From Bromus sterilis (lineage: Eukaryota; Streptophyta; Magnoliopsida; Poales; Poaceae): a DNA stretch of 64,000 bases. The notes below the pieces were generated by a model. It saw only the letters and a list, made by a program, of their open reading frames with translations, did no database searches and was not told the origin of the DNA. The stretch is from assembly GCA_950022295.1 (NCBI GenBank), contig OX465597.1, positions 186,929,016 through 186,993,015 on the forward strand, written 5' to 3'. The position numbers and the translations under genes were made by a program. Shown here piece by piece: positions 40,749 to 52,500 of the stretch. Positions within the stretch are counted from its first letter, which is position 1; each line of letters starts with the position of its first letter.

Positions 40749-41664
40749 TGATAGAGGCTAAGGTGTCCCGATGTTTCGATGAGATGGTGTAGATCGATTA
40801 TGGTGGAGACGACTTTCACGATCCGACTACGAACGTGCGAAGACGTTGCGCCTTAGCGATCGCTAAACCAACTCCGAGAGGTTATTGATCCTGCGGATGC
40901 ACGATCAACCTGACCACGAAGGTCTAATTCCTGCAAGCAATCGAAGAACAAGCAAGAACTAAGAATTGCAATCTGGATATTGCGAATATAAGATGAATGA
41001 TTACGAAAGTTGGGGTTCCAAATGAGGTCTTGGCCTGGTCGGATGACACAAACGAAGAGCTCGAAGTTGCGGCTATGGCTAACTTAAATCTAATTAAAAC
41101 CCAAGTCTAAACGACGCCCTAAGGGCTGTATATATGGGGGAACAGAGGGGATTTTCGTGACCCCTTGGAGGTGGGGTCCGAAAACAACCCTAACTCGGTT
41201 TCCCCATTATACGGACTCTAAAAACAGCCTATAATGTGGTATTTCGAAATTACATGGGCCCAGCCCAATATTAAGGTGACGCAGCACCTATAATTGCTCT
41301 TGGACGAAAATAATGAAGTGGCATCTCGTGTATTCCGTCCAAGCCTTCATGCATGCCTTATGGTGGCTTCAACGTGCGAAAATCCCCACTGGAAACTCCA
41401 CTGTACTTTCCCCCGCGCGCACCTTCTTCTCCATTCTTGATCCCGCTCCAATGACCATCCTTCGTGTCCATGCTAGGTCCTTCATTCATAAGCAAAACAA
41501 AAGTATCTAATTTAGGCAGCATCATATGTTCATGAACAATAGAAGGATTCGCAAGAAACGAAAGTACCTGATAATTTAGTTGACGTGCACGTGCTCTAGT
41601 AACTGGTCCAGTATGTGTAGTTGGTGAGGGTATGGGTGTAACATTAGTAGGGATGTCCTCATCA
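40749..41664 (-). repeat. 5' LTR of element G, 916 bp
   Basis: Differs from the 3' LTR at about three places (GATCCTGCGG near 40890, an extra A near 41021, ATTATACGG near 41206). It is followed by GGAAC and the continuation of the F LTR. It carries a promoter identical in layout to the other copies. Confidence 0.93.
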
Positions 41665-41669
41665 GGAAC

Positions 41670-42191
41670 AGAGGGGATTTTCGTGACCCCTTGGAGGTGG
41701 GGTCCGAAAACAACCCTAACTCGGTTTCCCCACACATACGGACTCTAAAAACAGCCTATAATGTGGTATTTCGAAATTACATGGGCCCAGCCCAATATTA
41801 AGGTGACGCAGCACCTATAATTGCTCTTGGACGAAAATAATGAAGTGGCATCTCGTGTATTCCGTCCAAGCCTTCATGCATGCCTTATGGTGGCTTCAAC
41901 GTGCGAAAATCCCCACTGGAAACTCCACTGTACTTTCCCCCGTGCGCACCTTCTTCTCCATTCTTGATCCCGCTCCAATGACCATCCTTCGTGTCCATGC
42001 TAGGTCCTTCATTCATAAGCAAAACAAAAGTATCTAATTTAGGCAGCATCATATGTTCATGAACAATAGAAGGATTCGCAAGAAACGAAAGTACCTGATA
42101 ATTTAGTTGACGTGCACGTGCTCTAGTAATTGGTCCAGTATGTGTAGTTGGTGAGGGTATGGGTGTAACATTAGTAGGGATGTCCTCATCA
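41670..42191 (-). repeat. 5' LTR of element F, U3 part
   Basis: Remaining 522 bases of the split LTR, ending CCTCATCA, followed by the target duplication GGTAG (42192-42196). Carries the ORF-end copy with a TAATTGG variant and CGTGCGCACC, the two substitutions seen against the 3' LTR. Confidence 0.92.
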
Positions 42192-42196
42192 GGTAG

Positions 42197-42230
42197 GCAC
42201 TCGAATCAAATGGTGTCCTTATAGGTAAGG
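42197..42230 (+). repeat. 34-bp sliver of host region J between F and D
   Basis: GCACTCGAATCAAATGG... followed by TAAGG, the left target duplication of D. It links 26876 to 47151 in the pre-insertion sequence. Confidence 0.8.
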
Positions 42231-43342
42231 TGATAGAGGCGGGGTGTCCCGATCTTTCGATGAGAGATAACTATCGATTTGGTGGAGACGACTCTGACGA
42301 TCCGACTACGAACGTGCAACAACGTCGCGCCTTAGCAATCGCTAAACCAATCTCCGGAGGTTATTGACCACGTCGGAGCACGATCTACCTGACCACGAAG
42401 GTCTAGTGCCTGCAAGCAATCGAAGAACAAGAAAGAACTATGATAAAGCAATCTGAATATTGCGAATATGTAGATGAAGTATGAATAAAGTTGGGATTCC
42501 AAAAGCGGTCTTGATCTGGTCGTTGGACACAAACCGAGTACACGAAGATGCGGCAATTAGCTAAGCAGTCTTTTTAACTAAAAGAAATCCAAAGAAAAAC
42601 CCTAGGGGTTGATCTACTTATATAGGACTAAAGGGTGGAGGCCAAGGGGGTGGAAGGACGCCCCAAGGAGTCCTAAAACTAAACCTAGGTCGTACAAGGC
42701 ACTTGGGCCCATGTGGAGGTGATGCAACACCTATTGAGTTGGACTTTGATTCGGATTCTGCTGCTGGGTCGCACCGTTTTTGCAATATCTCCACGCTCCG
42801 AAGGAATTTGAAGGTGAAACCAATTGCATTGGAAACTAGACGAGATAAGCTATCACCAGAAAAAAAGAATCACCCAATTTGGAGTTCGTATGTAGAAACG
42901 GCGGCTGTTTGAAGTTGGGTATATCTCTGCAGTCTGAATCTGAGTCCATGACGTGAAAGACTTGGTCTCTATCTTCTCTTGGCCCAAAAGTGACGTGAAA
43001 TAACTTCTTGTACAGCACACAATCATGCCCCTTTGTATTGACTTCATTTCTTGATCAAATATAGAGGAATTAATGGTCATATCCATGATAATTATGTCAT
43101 CATCATCTTCATGCTTGAACATGCTCCAATGCTCATCCTTCTTGTCCATGCTAGGTCCTTCATTTGTCAGCAACAGAAATATATCGACGTTAGGCAGCAT
43201 CATATTCACATGAACATTAGAAACATTACCAAGAAGCGAAAGTACCTAATAATTTAATTGGTGTGCACGATCTCTCGTAATTGGTCCAGTAGGTATATTA
43301 GCAGGGGTTGTGGCTGTAACTATGGTAGTCATGTCCTCATCA
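42231..43342 (-). repeat. 3' LTR of element D, 1112 bp
   Basis: Starts TGATAGAGGCGGGG and ends CCTCATCA (window orientation). The TATA box TATATAAG (minus strand) is near 42618-42625. Compared with the 5' LTR it has CAG changed to TAG in the CR-coding part at 43246-43248. Confidence 0.92.
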
Positions 43343-44760
43343 TCCTCCCCTTTTTGAAAATAAAGCCGTCCCCGACGTTTCTTAATCTGAAATGTGGCTA
43401 ACAAAAGAGACAAGGTGTACATGTTGTATATATATATGTCATCCATTCTTACTTCTCTTAGTTTTTGGACATGTAACACATGTATATATGAGTAACTTTC
43501 GTATGTCGTGAAATATAAACATATATGATCATCACAATACATAAACGACATGAAAGTATTGCAACTCAGTTTGCATATATAAGTGAAGCTCTTATTCATA
43601 TCTAAAGATGTACAATGCTCATCATTAAACCATCCCAATACCGGTGAAGAAACGTTAATGTTTTTCGAATGACATGCTACAACAGGCTTAACTAAGTAGT
43701 CATGCAACAAGTCATTCGACGCAGAATCATCACCAAGATTAGAGGTCATATCAAAATGATTAAGCATTGGCAGTTTCATAATAGTAACATGATTATCCAA
43801 AATAGATGGTGAGCTCAAATCAACAGGTAACTCAAGACATGATGTATTCAAGTCTATTAGGCAAGCAACATCTTCATGTGAAGTTATGACATTCTCGAAA
43901 ATTGGTTGTGTGATGAAACTACTTGATAGCTCAAAACATGTTGCTTTTAAATCAGCAAGGTTCTCATGTGGAGGGGAAAGATCCATACCTTTGTCATTAC
44001 CTTTTTGTGATGATAGATCAGATATTGGAGGAGTGCTTACGACAATTGATGTGGTTATGGTAGTGCTCATAGTGGTTGAAGGAACAACCTTCTCAACTTG
44101 TGGTATTTGCACATTTCGCTTGTTCGTCTTCTGGACAACACGTCTGTCGATTTCCTGTTCAGCTTTACAAGCAAGACGAAACAAACGATCCATAGGATAA
44201 CACTTTTCATGAATTAGGATATCCTGAATGTCACGGTTTAAACCTTCCCAAAATATGTCCATGAAATATTCTTCACTTTCCTCTAAAAGAGAATGCAAGA
44301 ATGTAGTTTCTAAAGCATCATAATATTCTGAAACAGTTTTAGTACCTTGTTTTAAATTTTTTAATTTCCTAACCTTGTCACGAGTATAATAAGAGGGAAC
44401 GAATCTATATCGCATAGCAAGTTTGAGATCATTCCAAGTATTAAGTATATAATCATGATATAAACTACAATATTCATTCCACCAAATAGAAGCAAAATCT
44501 TTGAAAGCACTAATTGCAGTTTTTACTTTCTTATGCTCAAGAAAATTATGGGAAACAAATATATCATTTATTTCAAACTCCCACTCAATGTATAAATCAG
44601 GTCTTAGACATCCATGAAAGTGTGGTATAGAAACAATAACCTGATCATGTGCATGCTTATGTGTGTTTACCTTTTGCAGTGACTGGTGTGTAGTTGTAGG
44701 TGGTGGGAAATCTCCAACTATAGTTGCCGCCCAAGAAGATCTAACTCCAGAACCTGCCAT
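43246..44760 (-). CDS. gag: Gag-CR fusion protein of element D, 504 aa
   Basis: Residues ~45-205 match the gag core of the Cereba-like elements (ASIWWNEYCSLYHDY, FRLACKAEQEIDRR) at clear but distant similarity. A Ser/Thr/Asp-rich, unconserved middle follows (about 215-340), then a Cys/Tyr-rich stretch without zinc-finger spacing. The frame crosses the polypurine tract (KGEDDEDM) and enters the LTR at about residue 473, ending at GPITRDRAHQLNY just as the CR motif begins, because of a TAG that the 5' LTR lacks. Before that mutation it would have been a gag fused to a full CR motif. It likely co-assembles with particles of autonomous relatives. Confidence 0.85.
   Translation of the reverse strand: MAGSGVRSSWAATIVGDFPPPTTTHQSLQKVNTHKHAHDQVIVSIPHFHGCLRPDLYIEWEFEINDIFVSHNFLEHKKVKTAISAFKDFASIWWNEYCSLYHDYILNTWNDLKLAMRYRFVPSYYTRDKVRKLKNLKQGTKTVSEYYDALETTFLHSLLEESEEYFMDIFWEGLNRDIQDILIHEKCYPMDRLFRLACKAEQEIDRRVVQKTNKRNVQIPQVEKVVPSTTMSTTITTSIVVSTPPISDLSSQKGNDKGMDLSPPHENLADLKATCFELSSSFITQPIFENVITSHEDVACLIDLNTSCLELPVDLSSPSILDNHVTIMKLPMLNHFDMTSNLGDDSASNDLLHDYLVKPVVACHSKNINVSSPVLGWFNDEHCTSLDMNKSFTYICKLSCNTFMSFMYCDDHICLYFTTYESYSYIHVLHVQKLREVRMDDIYIYNMYTLSLLLATFQIKKRRGRLYFQKGEDDEDMTTIVTATTPANIPTGPITRDRAHQLNY
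43343..43355 (-). other. Polypurine tract of element D
   Basis: Minus-strand AAAAAGGGGAGGA immediately before the 3' LTR, in frame with the gag-CR frame. Confidence 0.85.
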
Positions 44761-46023
44761 GATTAGTAGAAAACAAGAAATAAATCACAAGTATATGTCC
44801 CTATGAACTACTAGGATGTGGTGGTAAAACGCTCACAGGATAGCAAATATCAATGTCTTACTAGTTCTTACCATGCAGCAGGTGGTGATCGGCAACCAAC
44901 GGTGTCAAAGAACTCCAAAGATTAAGTAGAGCGATTGCCAGGTGAACGCACGTATACACGATGTAGAAATATGTGGAGCTTGGAAGGCTTTAATATGGTG
45001 GCAAAAATATCAGCAATAATCAATTAAGAGATGCAAAATTGAATTAACGCTCAACGACGATACTGTGCTGGTCCTAGTCTAGACCGGACTAGAGACGCGA
45101 GCCTAGAACACTAATGTGGTCATGACGTAGCACAACTAGCAGCAATGAATGATATGAAGTAGCTCTGGATAGCAAGATATAAGGGAAGATCATCAAGAGA
45201 GCAAAGATAATGGTGAAAATAGGCTCCAAATCAAGATACACCAATATTCTCGCTACAACTTTCCTCTGGAATATATTTTCTAATTTTTTGATATTTTTCC
45301 TCCAATAGGGCACTGACTTAAGCTTTCCGACGCAATAAGAATCACTCAATTTAGAGTTCGGATGAGGTGTCAAAAAATTGAGAATCATCCCGAAATCTGA
45401 CAAAAACTGTGTTCGGAAACTTTAGAGGTCAGAAAGTCCGTCTTAGAAGCCGATCTGGAGTTTCAAATAATACACTAGCTCCAGAACTATTTAGGAGAGG
45501 CTCGGAAATATCTTTAATTTGAGTACTCGTGGAGCCAAAACGGACTTCGGATGACAAAGTTATGCCCGTTTTAGTGGACACTGCTCAAAACTGATTCCGA
45601 CGAGATTTCAAATACGAGTTCAACTAGAGATAGATCCGATTTTTTTCTTCTTTTTTCTCTTTTTTCCTTTTTTCTTTATTTTTCCCTTTTTCTTTTTTCT
45701 CTCTTTTTTCAACTCTTTTTCTCTCTTTTTCTATGGTGGATGGTAGAAGTAGGCAGCGGATGGGATGATGGTGCAGCGGCGGCGGTGACTAACGTGAACA
45801 GAACTCGAAACTCTAAAGGACTAGCTACTAAGACCAGCAACTGAACACGACGATGCAACCGATAATTCAATAAAGCAAAGCACCGAAAAGAAAATTGCGA
45901 AGTCTCAAATTGGTTTGGATATGATGATCTAATCCTATTTTTATGGCTTTTTGTGTGGATGATAGGTGATAAAAAAACAGATCTAATATATGGATGTGGA
46001 ATTCTCACCGAGCAACCTGAAAA
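44761..46023 (-). other. Leader of element D with purine-rich tract
   Basis: Partly homologous to the Cereba-like leader (GGTTGCTCGGTGAG after the primer site; ACTCGAAACTCTAA and TCAGCAACT words). At 45640-45735 the sense strand is a long A/G tract in the place of the A runs of F, G and H. No open frame of note. Confidence 0.7.
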
Positions 46024-46032
46024 CTGATACCA
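46024..46032 (-). other. Primer-binding site of element D
   Basis: Minus-strand TGGTATCAG two bases after the LTR end, the same tRNA primer as the autonomous elements. Confidence 0.85.
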
Positions 46033-46034
46033 CT

Positions 46035-47145
46035 TGATAGAGGCGGGGTGTCCCGATCTTTCGATGAGAGATAATTATCGATTTGGTGGAGACGACTCTG
46101 ACGATCCGACTACGAACGTGCAACAACGTCGCGCCTTAGCAATCGCTAAACCAATCTCCGGAGGTTATTGACCACGTCGGAGCACGATCAACCTGACCAC
46201 GAAGGTCTAGTGCCTGCAAGCAATCAAAGAACAAGCAAGAACTATGATAAAGCAATCTGAATATTGCGAATATGTAGATGAAGTATGAATAAAGTTGGGA
46301 TTCCAAAAGCGGTCTTGATCTGGTCGTTGGACACAAACCGAGTACACGAAGATGCGGCAATTAGCTAAGCAGTCTTTTTAACTAAAAGAAATCCAAAGAA
46401 AAACCCTAGGGGTTGATCTACTTATATAGGACTAAAGGGTGGAGGCCAAGGGGGTGGAAGGACGCCCCAAGGAGTCCTAAAACTAAACCTAGGTCGTACA
46501 AGGCACTTGGGCCCATGTGGAGGTGATGCAACACCTATTGAGTTGGACTTTGATTCGGATTCTGCTGCTGGGTCGCACCGTTTTTGCAATATCTCCACGC
46601 TCCGAAGGAATTTGAAGGTGAAACCAATTGCATTGGAAACTAGACGAGATAAGCTATCACCAGAAAAAAAGAATCACCCAATTTGGAGTTCGTATGTAGA
46701 AACGGCGGCTGTTTGAAGTTGGGTATATCTCTGCAGTCCGAATCTGAGTCCATGACGTGAAAGACTTGGTCTCTATCTTCTCTTGGCCCAAAAGTGACGT
46801 GAAATAACTTCTTGTACAGCACACAATCATGCCCCTTTGTATTGACTTCATTTCTTGATCAAATATAGAGGAATAATGGTCATATCCATGATAATTATGT
46901 CCTCATCATCTTAATGCTTGAACATGCTCCAATGCTCATCCTTCTTGTCCATGCTAGGTCCTTCATTTGTCAGCAACAGAAATATATCGACGTTAGGCAG
47001 CATCATATTCACATGAACATTAGAAACATTACCAAGAAGCGAAAGTACCTGATAATTTAATTGGTGTGCACGATCTCTCGTAATTGGTCCAGTAGGTATA
47101 TTAGCAGGGGTTGTGGCTGTAACTATGGTAGTCATGTCCTCATCA
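46035..47145 (-). repeat. 5' LTR of element D, 1111 bp
   Basis: Its CR-coding part is open (minus strand 46911-47135: GPITRDRAHQLNYQVLSLLG... to MFKH), unlike the 3' LTR. Followed by TAAGG. TATA box TATATAAG near 46422-46429. Confidence 0.92.
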
Positions 47146-47150
47146 TAAGG

Positions 47151-48682
47151 AGTCGGGTGACCAGACGGTGCCCGCGCAGGGTATCTTAGAGGAACGACAG
47201 GTCAGGTGTATTCCACTGGTGTGCGGCGGGCCTGGTACTGTTCGTGGCCGACAGATATCATGTTGTACGAAAGTCGAGCTCTCCGGAGCAAACGCGAGAC
47301 AAGGTAAGGAGAAGGTTCACCTTGTTGGTAACCGCACGAGTTGGTGGGACGTCAGGGCAGGCACCGATGTTACTGGTGGTCCTGACTGCTGTTGTTGTCC
47401 GCGACTCATTTCAACGATAATGGTTGTCTCGACAGAAAATTAATAAAATGCTTAATGGGTTCGGCGGATGACTTGAGTAGCCTTTTGGCTTGTACGCACT
47501 ACCTATATGTGGGATTACGCGTATGGGCGCCTCCGCTGCGTAGCCTCGTTCGAAAGCTTTGAAAGACGTCTAGTTCAGCATTGTGGCCGGGACTGATCGT
47601 CACCTGTGGTGTACGGATCTCCCGCCTCACACAGATCCGGAGTGCGAGGGGCGACGTCCCAAGACCCCCTTGCGCTTAGGACTTTAGACCGGCCTGGACC
47701 TCTCTGATGAGCCGTAGGATGGACTGCGCTGTGTCGGATAGCCTTGGTGGGGTGCACCCTAACCAGGTGTACGCCACCCTGGAGATCCGAGCGTGTAGTG
47801 TCACACTAGTGCACCCCTGCAGGGAAGATTGATCTATCGATAACCGTGTCCACGGTAACAGGACGCTTTATGCTGAAGCCAGACTCTACCACTACAAACT
47901 ACTACTATTAAACTGTATGGTTCCGGTTTCTTTTCCTCGCAGGGAGTCGAGGAAGGGAACTCGGAGGCATTGTTAATTATGATTACAACTTATTATTATA
48001 CAATGCTGCATCAACTTCTGCTGCATTGTTACTTTCATTACTGTTATATTAAACTGTTGGCTGATTCTTACCTCATGCTGCAAGACTCGTCGGAAGATGC
48101 TAGTCTTCGTTAGGCCTAGCTTCTTACCCTTGCTCCGGTTTTTTGTCTTCCAGTCCACTATATACAGCCTCTTCTTTCCGTTGATACAATGCATAATGCT
48201 TAGTAGCAGACGTAAGACTCGCGGGTATGCTAGATACTCACCCTTGCTTTATTTCCCCCTTTTTGTTTTGCCTGATCGGCCGCTACAGTCGACGTTGGAG
48301 TCCAGGAGTAGGAGATCCCCAATGTCGACCACCGCAACGTGAAGATCCCCGATGCCTTCTACGACGTCGAGTTCCCCGTTGACCAGGAGTAGTTTGGAGG
48401 TTCCCAGGCAGGAGGCCTCGCCTTTTCGATCGTGTTGTTTTTGTGCTAGCCTTCTTAAGGCAACCTTGTATCCTTGTGTCTGTACTCAAATACTATTTGC
48501 TTCCGCTAACTTTGTGCTTTCGAGCTATTGTATTCGAGCCCTCGTGGCCCCTGACTTGTATTAAACAACTTGTATTATTTTATTTGTAGAGTTGTGTTGT
48601 GATATCTCACCGTGAGTCCCTGATCTCGATCGTGTACCTTGCGTGTATGATTACTGTACACGGTCTGATTTTGGGGGCGTCA
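47151..48682 (+). repeat. Long LTR-like region J, part 2
   Basis: Continues J after the D insertion. It holds the word CACCCCTGCAGGGAAG...ATAACCGTGTCCACGGTAAC (47812-47862), which I know from large Triticeae gypsy LTRs. It ends TGTACACGGTCTGATTTTGG then GGGCGTCA, a plausible LTR 3' end, whose last five bases CGTCA are the target duplication of element H. No protein-coding feature. Confidence 0.55.
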
Positions 48683-49598
48683 TGATAGAGGCGAAGGTGT
48701 CCCGATGTTTCGATGAGATGGTGGAGATCGATTATGGTGGAGGCAACTTTCACGATCCGACTACGAACGTGCGAAGACGTTGCGCCTTAGCGATCGCTAA
48801 ACCAACTCCGAGAGGTTATTGATCCCGCGGATGCACGATCAACCTGACCACGAAGGTCTAATTCCTGCAAGCAATCGAAGAACAAGCAAGAACTAAGAAT
48901 TGCAATCTGGATATTGCGAATATAAGATGAATGATTACGAAAGTTGGGGTTCCAATGAGGTCTTGGCCTGGTCGGATGACACAAACGGAGAGCTCGAAGT
49001 TGCGGCTATGGCTAACTTATATCTAATTAAAACCCAAGTCTAAACGACGCCCTAAGGGCTGTATATATGGGGGAACAGAGGGGATTTTCGTGACCCCTTG
49101 GAGGTGGGGTCCGAAAACAACCCTAACTCGGTTTCCCCACACATACGGACTCTAAAAACAGCCTATAATGTGGTATTTCGAAATTACATGGGCCCAGCCC
49201 AATATTAAGGTGACGCAGCACCTATAATTGCTCTTGGACGAAAATAATGAAGTGGCATCTCGTGTATCCCGTCCAAGCCTTCATGCATGCCTTATGGTGG
49301 CTTCAACGTGCGAAAATCCCCACTGGAAACTCCACTGTACTTTCCCCCGCGCGCACCTTCTTCTCCATTCTTGATCCCGCTCCAATGACCATCCTTCGTG
49401 TCCATGCTAGGTCCTTCATTCATAAGCAAAACAAAAGTATCTAATTTAGGCAGCATCATATGTTCATGAACAATAGAAGGATTCGCAAGAAACGAAAGTA
49501 CCTGATAATTTAGTTGACGTGCACGTGCTCTAGTAACTGGTCCAGTATGTGTAGTTGGTGAGGGTATGGGTGTAACATTAGTAGGGATGTCCTCATCA
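48683..49598 (-). repeat. 3' LTR of element H, 916 bp
   Basis: Starts TGATAGAGGCGAAGG and ends CCTCATCA. U5 end of the GATGGTGGAGATCGATTATGG type. TATA box in CTGTATATATGGGGG near 49060. Contains the end of the H polyprotein. Confidence 0.94.
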
Positions 49599-52500
49599 TC
49601 CTCCCCTTCTTGAATTGAAGTCGTCCTCGACGGAAGCTCATCATCTTCTCCCAAATAAGGTTTCAAATCTGCAATGTTAAATGTGGGACTAACCCCAAAA
49701 TCTGCAGGTAGCTCAAGTTTATATGCATTATCATTAATTTTCTGTAAAACCTTAAAGGGACCATCAGCTCGTGGCATTAACTTAGACTTGCGCAAATCAG
49801 GAAACCTATCTTTACGTAGATGTAACCAAACAAGATCTCCTGGTTCAAACACAACATGCTTTCGACCCCTATCACCAGCAAGCTTGTATCTAGCATTCAT
49901 GCGCTCAATGTTTTCTTTAGTTAACTCATGCATTTTTAATATCAATTCAGCACGTTGCTTAGCATCAAAATTCACCTTCTCCGAAGATGGAAGAGGCAGC
50001 AAATCAATAGGTGCACGAGGTAGAAAACCATAAACAATCTCAAAAGGGCACATTTTAGTGGTAGAATGCACTGAACGATTATAAGCAAATTCAATATGAG
50101 GTAAACATTCTTCCCACAGTTTCAAGTTACTTTTTAAAACAGCCCTAAGCATAGTAGACAAAGTCCTATTGACTACTTCAGTTTGTCCATCAGTTTGGGG
50201 ATGACATGTAGTACTAAAAAGTAGTTTAGTTCCCAACTTAGCCCATAAGCATCTCCAAAAATGGCTAAGAAACTTAGTATCACGATCTGAGACAATAGTA
50301 TTGGGCACACCATGTAAGCGAATAATCTCACGAAAGAATAAATCAGCAACATTAGCAGCATCATCGCTTTTATGACATGGTATAAAATGTGCCATCTTAG
50401 AAAATCTATCCACGACAACAAATATGCTATCCCTCCCATTCTTTGTTCGAGGCAAGCCTAAAACAAAGTCCATGGATATGTCCTCCCACGGAACACTAGG
50501 TACAGGTAAAGGCATGTATAAACCATGAGGATTGAGTCGTGACTTAGCTTTTTGACATGTAGTGCAGCGAGCAACAAAACGCTCAACATCCCGTCTCATC
50601 TTTGGCCAAAAGAAATGTGTAGCAAGTACGTCCTCCGTCTTCTTCACGCCAAAGTGTCCCATTAATCCTCCTCCATGCGCCTCCTGCAACAACAAAAGAC
50701 GAATAGAGCTAGCTGGAATGCATAGCTTGTTAGAACGGAACACAAATCCATCATTAAGCACAAACTTGTTCCATGTTCTACCCTCTCTACAATTCTGCAA
50801 TACATCTTTAAATTCCGCATCATTTACGTATTGATCTTTGATTGTCTCTAAACCGAAAATCTTGAAGTCAAGTTGTGAAAGCATAGTATAACGACGAGAC
50901 AAAGCATCAGCAATAATATTATCTTTCCCCTTCTTGTGTTTAATGACATAAGGGAAAGTCTCAATAAATTCAACCCACTTAGCATGTCTACGATTAAGTT
51001 TTGCTTGACTTCTTATGTGTTTCAAAGATTCATGATCAGAATGTATAACAAATTCTTTGGGCCATAAATAATGTTGCCAAGTTTCTAATGTCCGAACAAG
51101 AGCATATAATTCCTTATCATAAGTAGAATAGTTCAGACTAGGCCCACTCAATTTTTCAGAAAAGTAAGCAACAGGTTTAGCATCTTGTAATAACACACCT
51201 CCCAAACCAATCCCACTAGCATCGCATTCAAGCTCAAAAGTCTTTTTAAAATCAGGAAGTTGGAGCAAAGGAGCATGTGTTAACTTATCTTTCAATACGG
51301 TGAAGGCTTCTTCCTGTGCGGTACCCCAAGTAAAAGGCACATCCTTGCGTGTAAGCTCATTGAGAGGTGCAGCAATGGTGCTGAAATCTCTCACAAAACG
51401 CCTATAGAATCCAGCGAGGCCAAGAAAACTCCTCACTTGTGTGACCGTTTTGGGCTGCGGCCAACTCTCAATCGCCTCGATCTTGGCTTTATCAACTTCA
51501 ATTCCCTGCGGAGTAACAACATAGCCAAGAAACGATACTCGATCGGTGCAAAAGGTGCACTTCCCAAGGTTACCAAACAAACGTGCATTACGTAGAGCAA
51601 TAAAAACAGCACGTAAATGATCCAAATGTTCCTCCAAAGATTTGCTATAAATCAGTATATCATCAAAATAGACTACCACAAATCGTCCAATGAAAGCACG
51701 TAAAACCTCGTTCATTAATCTCATGAAAGTGCTAGGTGCATTAGTTAACCCAAAAGGCATGACTAACCACTCATATAATCCAAACTTAGTTTTAAATGCC
51801 GTTTTCCATTCATCTCCTAATTTCATGCGAATTTGATGGTATCCACTACGCAAATCAACTTTGGAAAACATGGTAGAGCCACTTAATTCATCAAGCATAT
51901 CATCTAACCTAGGAATAGGATGACGATAACGAATAGTAATATTATTAATGGCTCGACAATCAACACACATACGCCATGTTCCATCCTTTTTAGGCACTAA
52001 TATAACAGGAACAGCACAAGGACTAAGGGATTCACGTATGTAACCTTTGTCGAGTAGCTCTTGTACTTGACGCTGAATCTCCTTTGTCTCCTCCGGATTG
52101 GTACGGTATGGCGCACGGTTGGGCAGTGAAGCACCGGGAATTAAGTCAATCTGATGCTCAATCCCTCGAATAGGTGGTAATCCCGGTGGTACGTCTTGTG
52201 GAAAGACGTCAATAAACTCCTGCAAAAGGTCAGTGACAACAGGAGGCAAAGAAGGAGGCAATTCCTCAAATGAAAACAAAGCTTCTTTGCACACAAAAGC
52301 ATAGCACACATATTGACTAACATCCAAATCTGAAATATCAACTTTAGTAGCAAGCAAAGTTGGACTAGTCAATTTAATTTCATTAGACACAGCAGAAGAA
52401 GATTTGCTATTAGTCTTATGTTGTTGCTCAAATTCTTTGGCTGCTATCTCATTTTCACTCTTATTTTTCTCCTGTTTAGCTTTACTAGCTCTAGCAAGAT

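Larger units (their letters stand above)
33916..41664 (-). mobile_element. Cereba-like CRM element G, complete, nested in the 5' LTR of F
   Basis: Flanked by GGAAC at 33911-33915 and 41665-41669. LTRs are 917 bp (33916-34832) and 916 bp (40749-41664), with about three small differences seen. The primer site is at 40735-40746, the polypurine tract at 34833-34844, and gag-pol is open, so G is a candidate autonomous copy. It is the youngest layer of this part of the nest because F must predate it. Confidence 0.96.
26877..42191 (-). mobile_element. Cereba-like CRM element F, complete but split by nested element G
   Basis: Flanked by GGTAG at 26872-26876 and 42192-42196. The left (3') LTR is 914 bp. 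The right (5') LTR is in two pieces (33525-33915 and 41670-42191, together 913 bp) separated by element G and its duplicated GGAAC. Without G the element is about 7.56 kb. I noticed only two substitutions between its LTRs, so it is young. It keeps primer site, polypurine tract and an open gag-pol frame. Its promoter is probably disabled, because G entered the 5' LTR just upstream of the TATA box. Confidence 0.95.
42231..47145 (-). mobile_element. Non-autonomous CRM element D (gag-CR only), 4915 bp
   Basis: Flanked by TAAGG at 42226-42230 and 47146-47150. LTRs are 1112 and 1111 bp. The primer site TGGTATCAG (46024-46032) and polypurine tract are like those of the Cereba-like elements. The 2.69-kb internal region has a long leader and one gag-like frame that runs straight into the LTR. 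No zinc knuckle, protease, RT, RNase H or integrase. I noticed about nine differences between the LTRs, so D is older than F, G and H. It resembles the published idea of non-autonomous centromeric elements (Quinta, noaCRR); the exact family is not verified. Confidence 0.92.
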
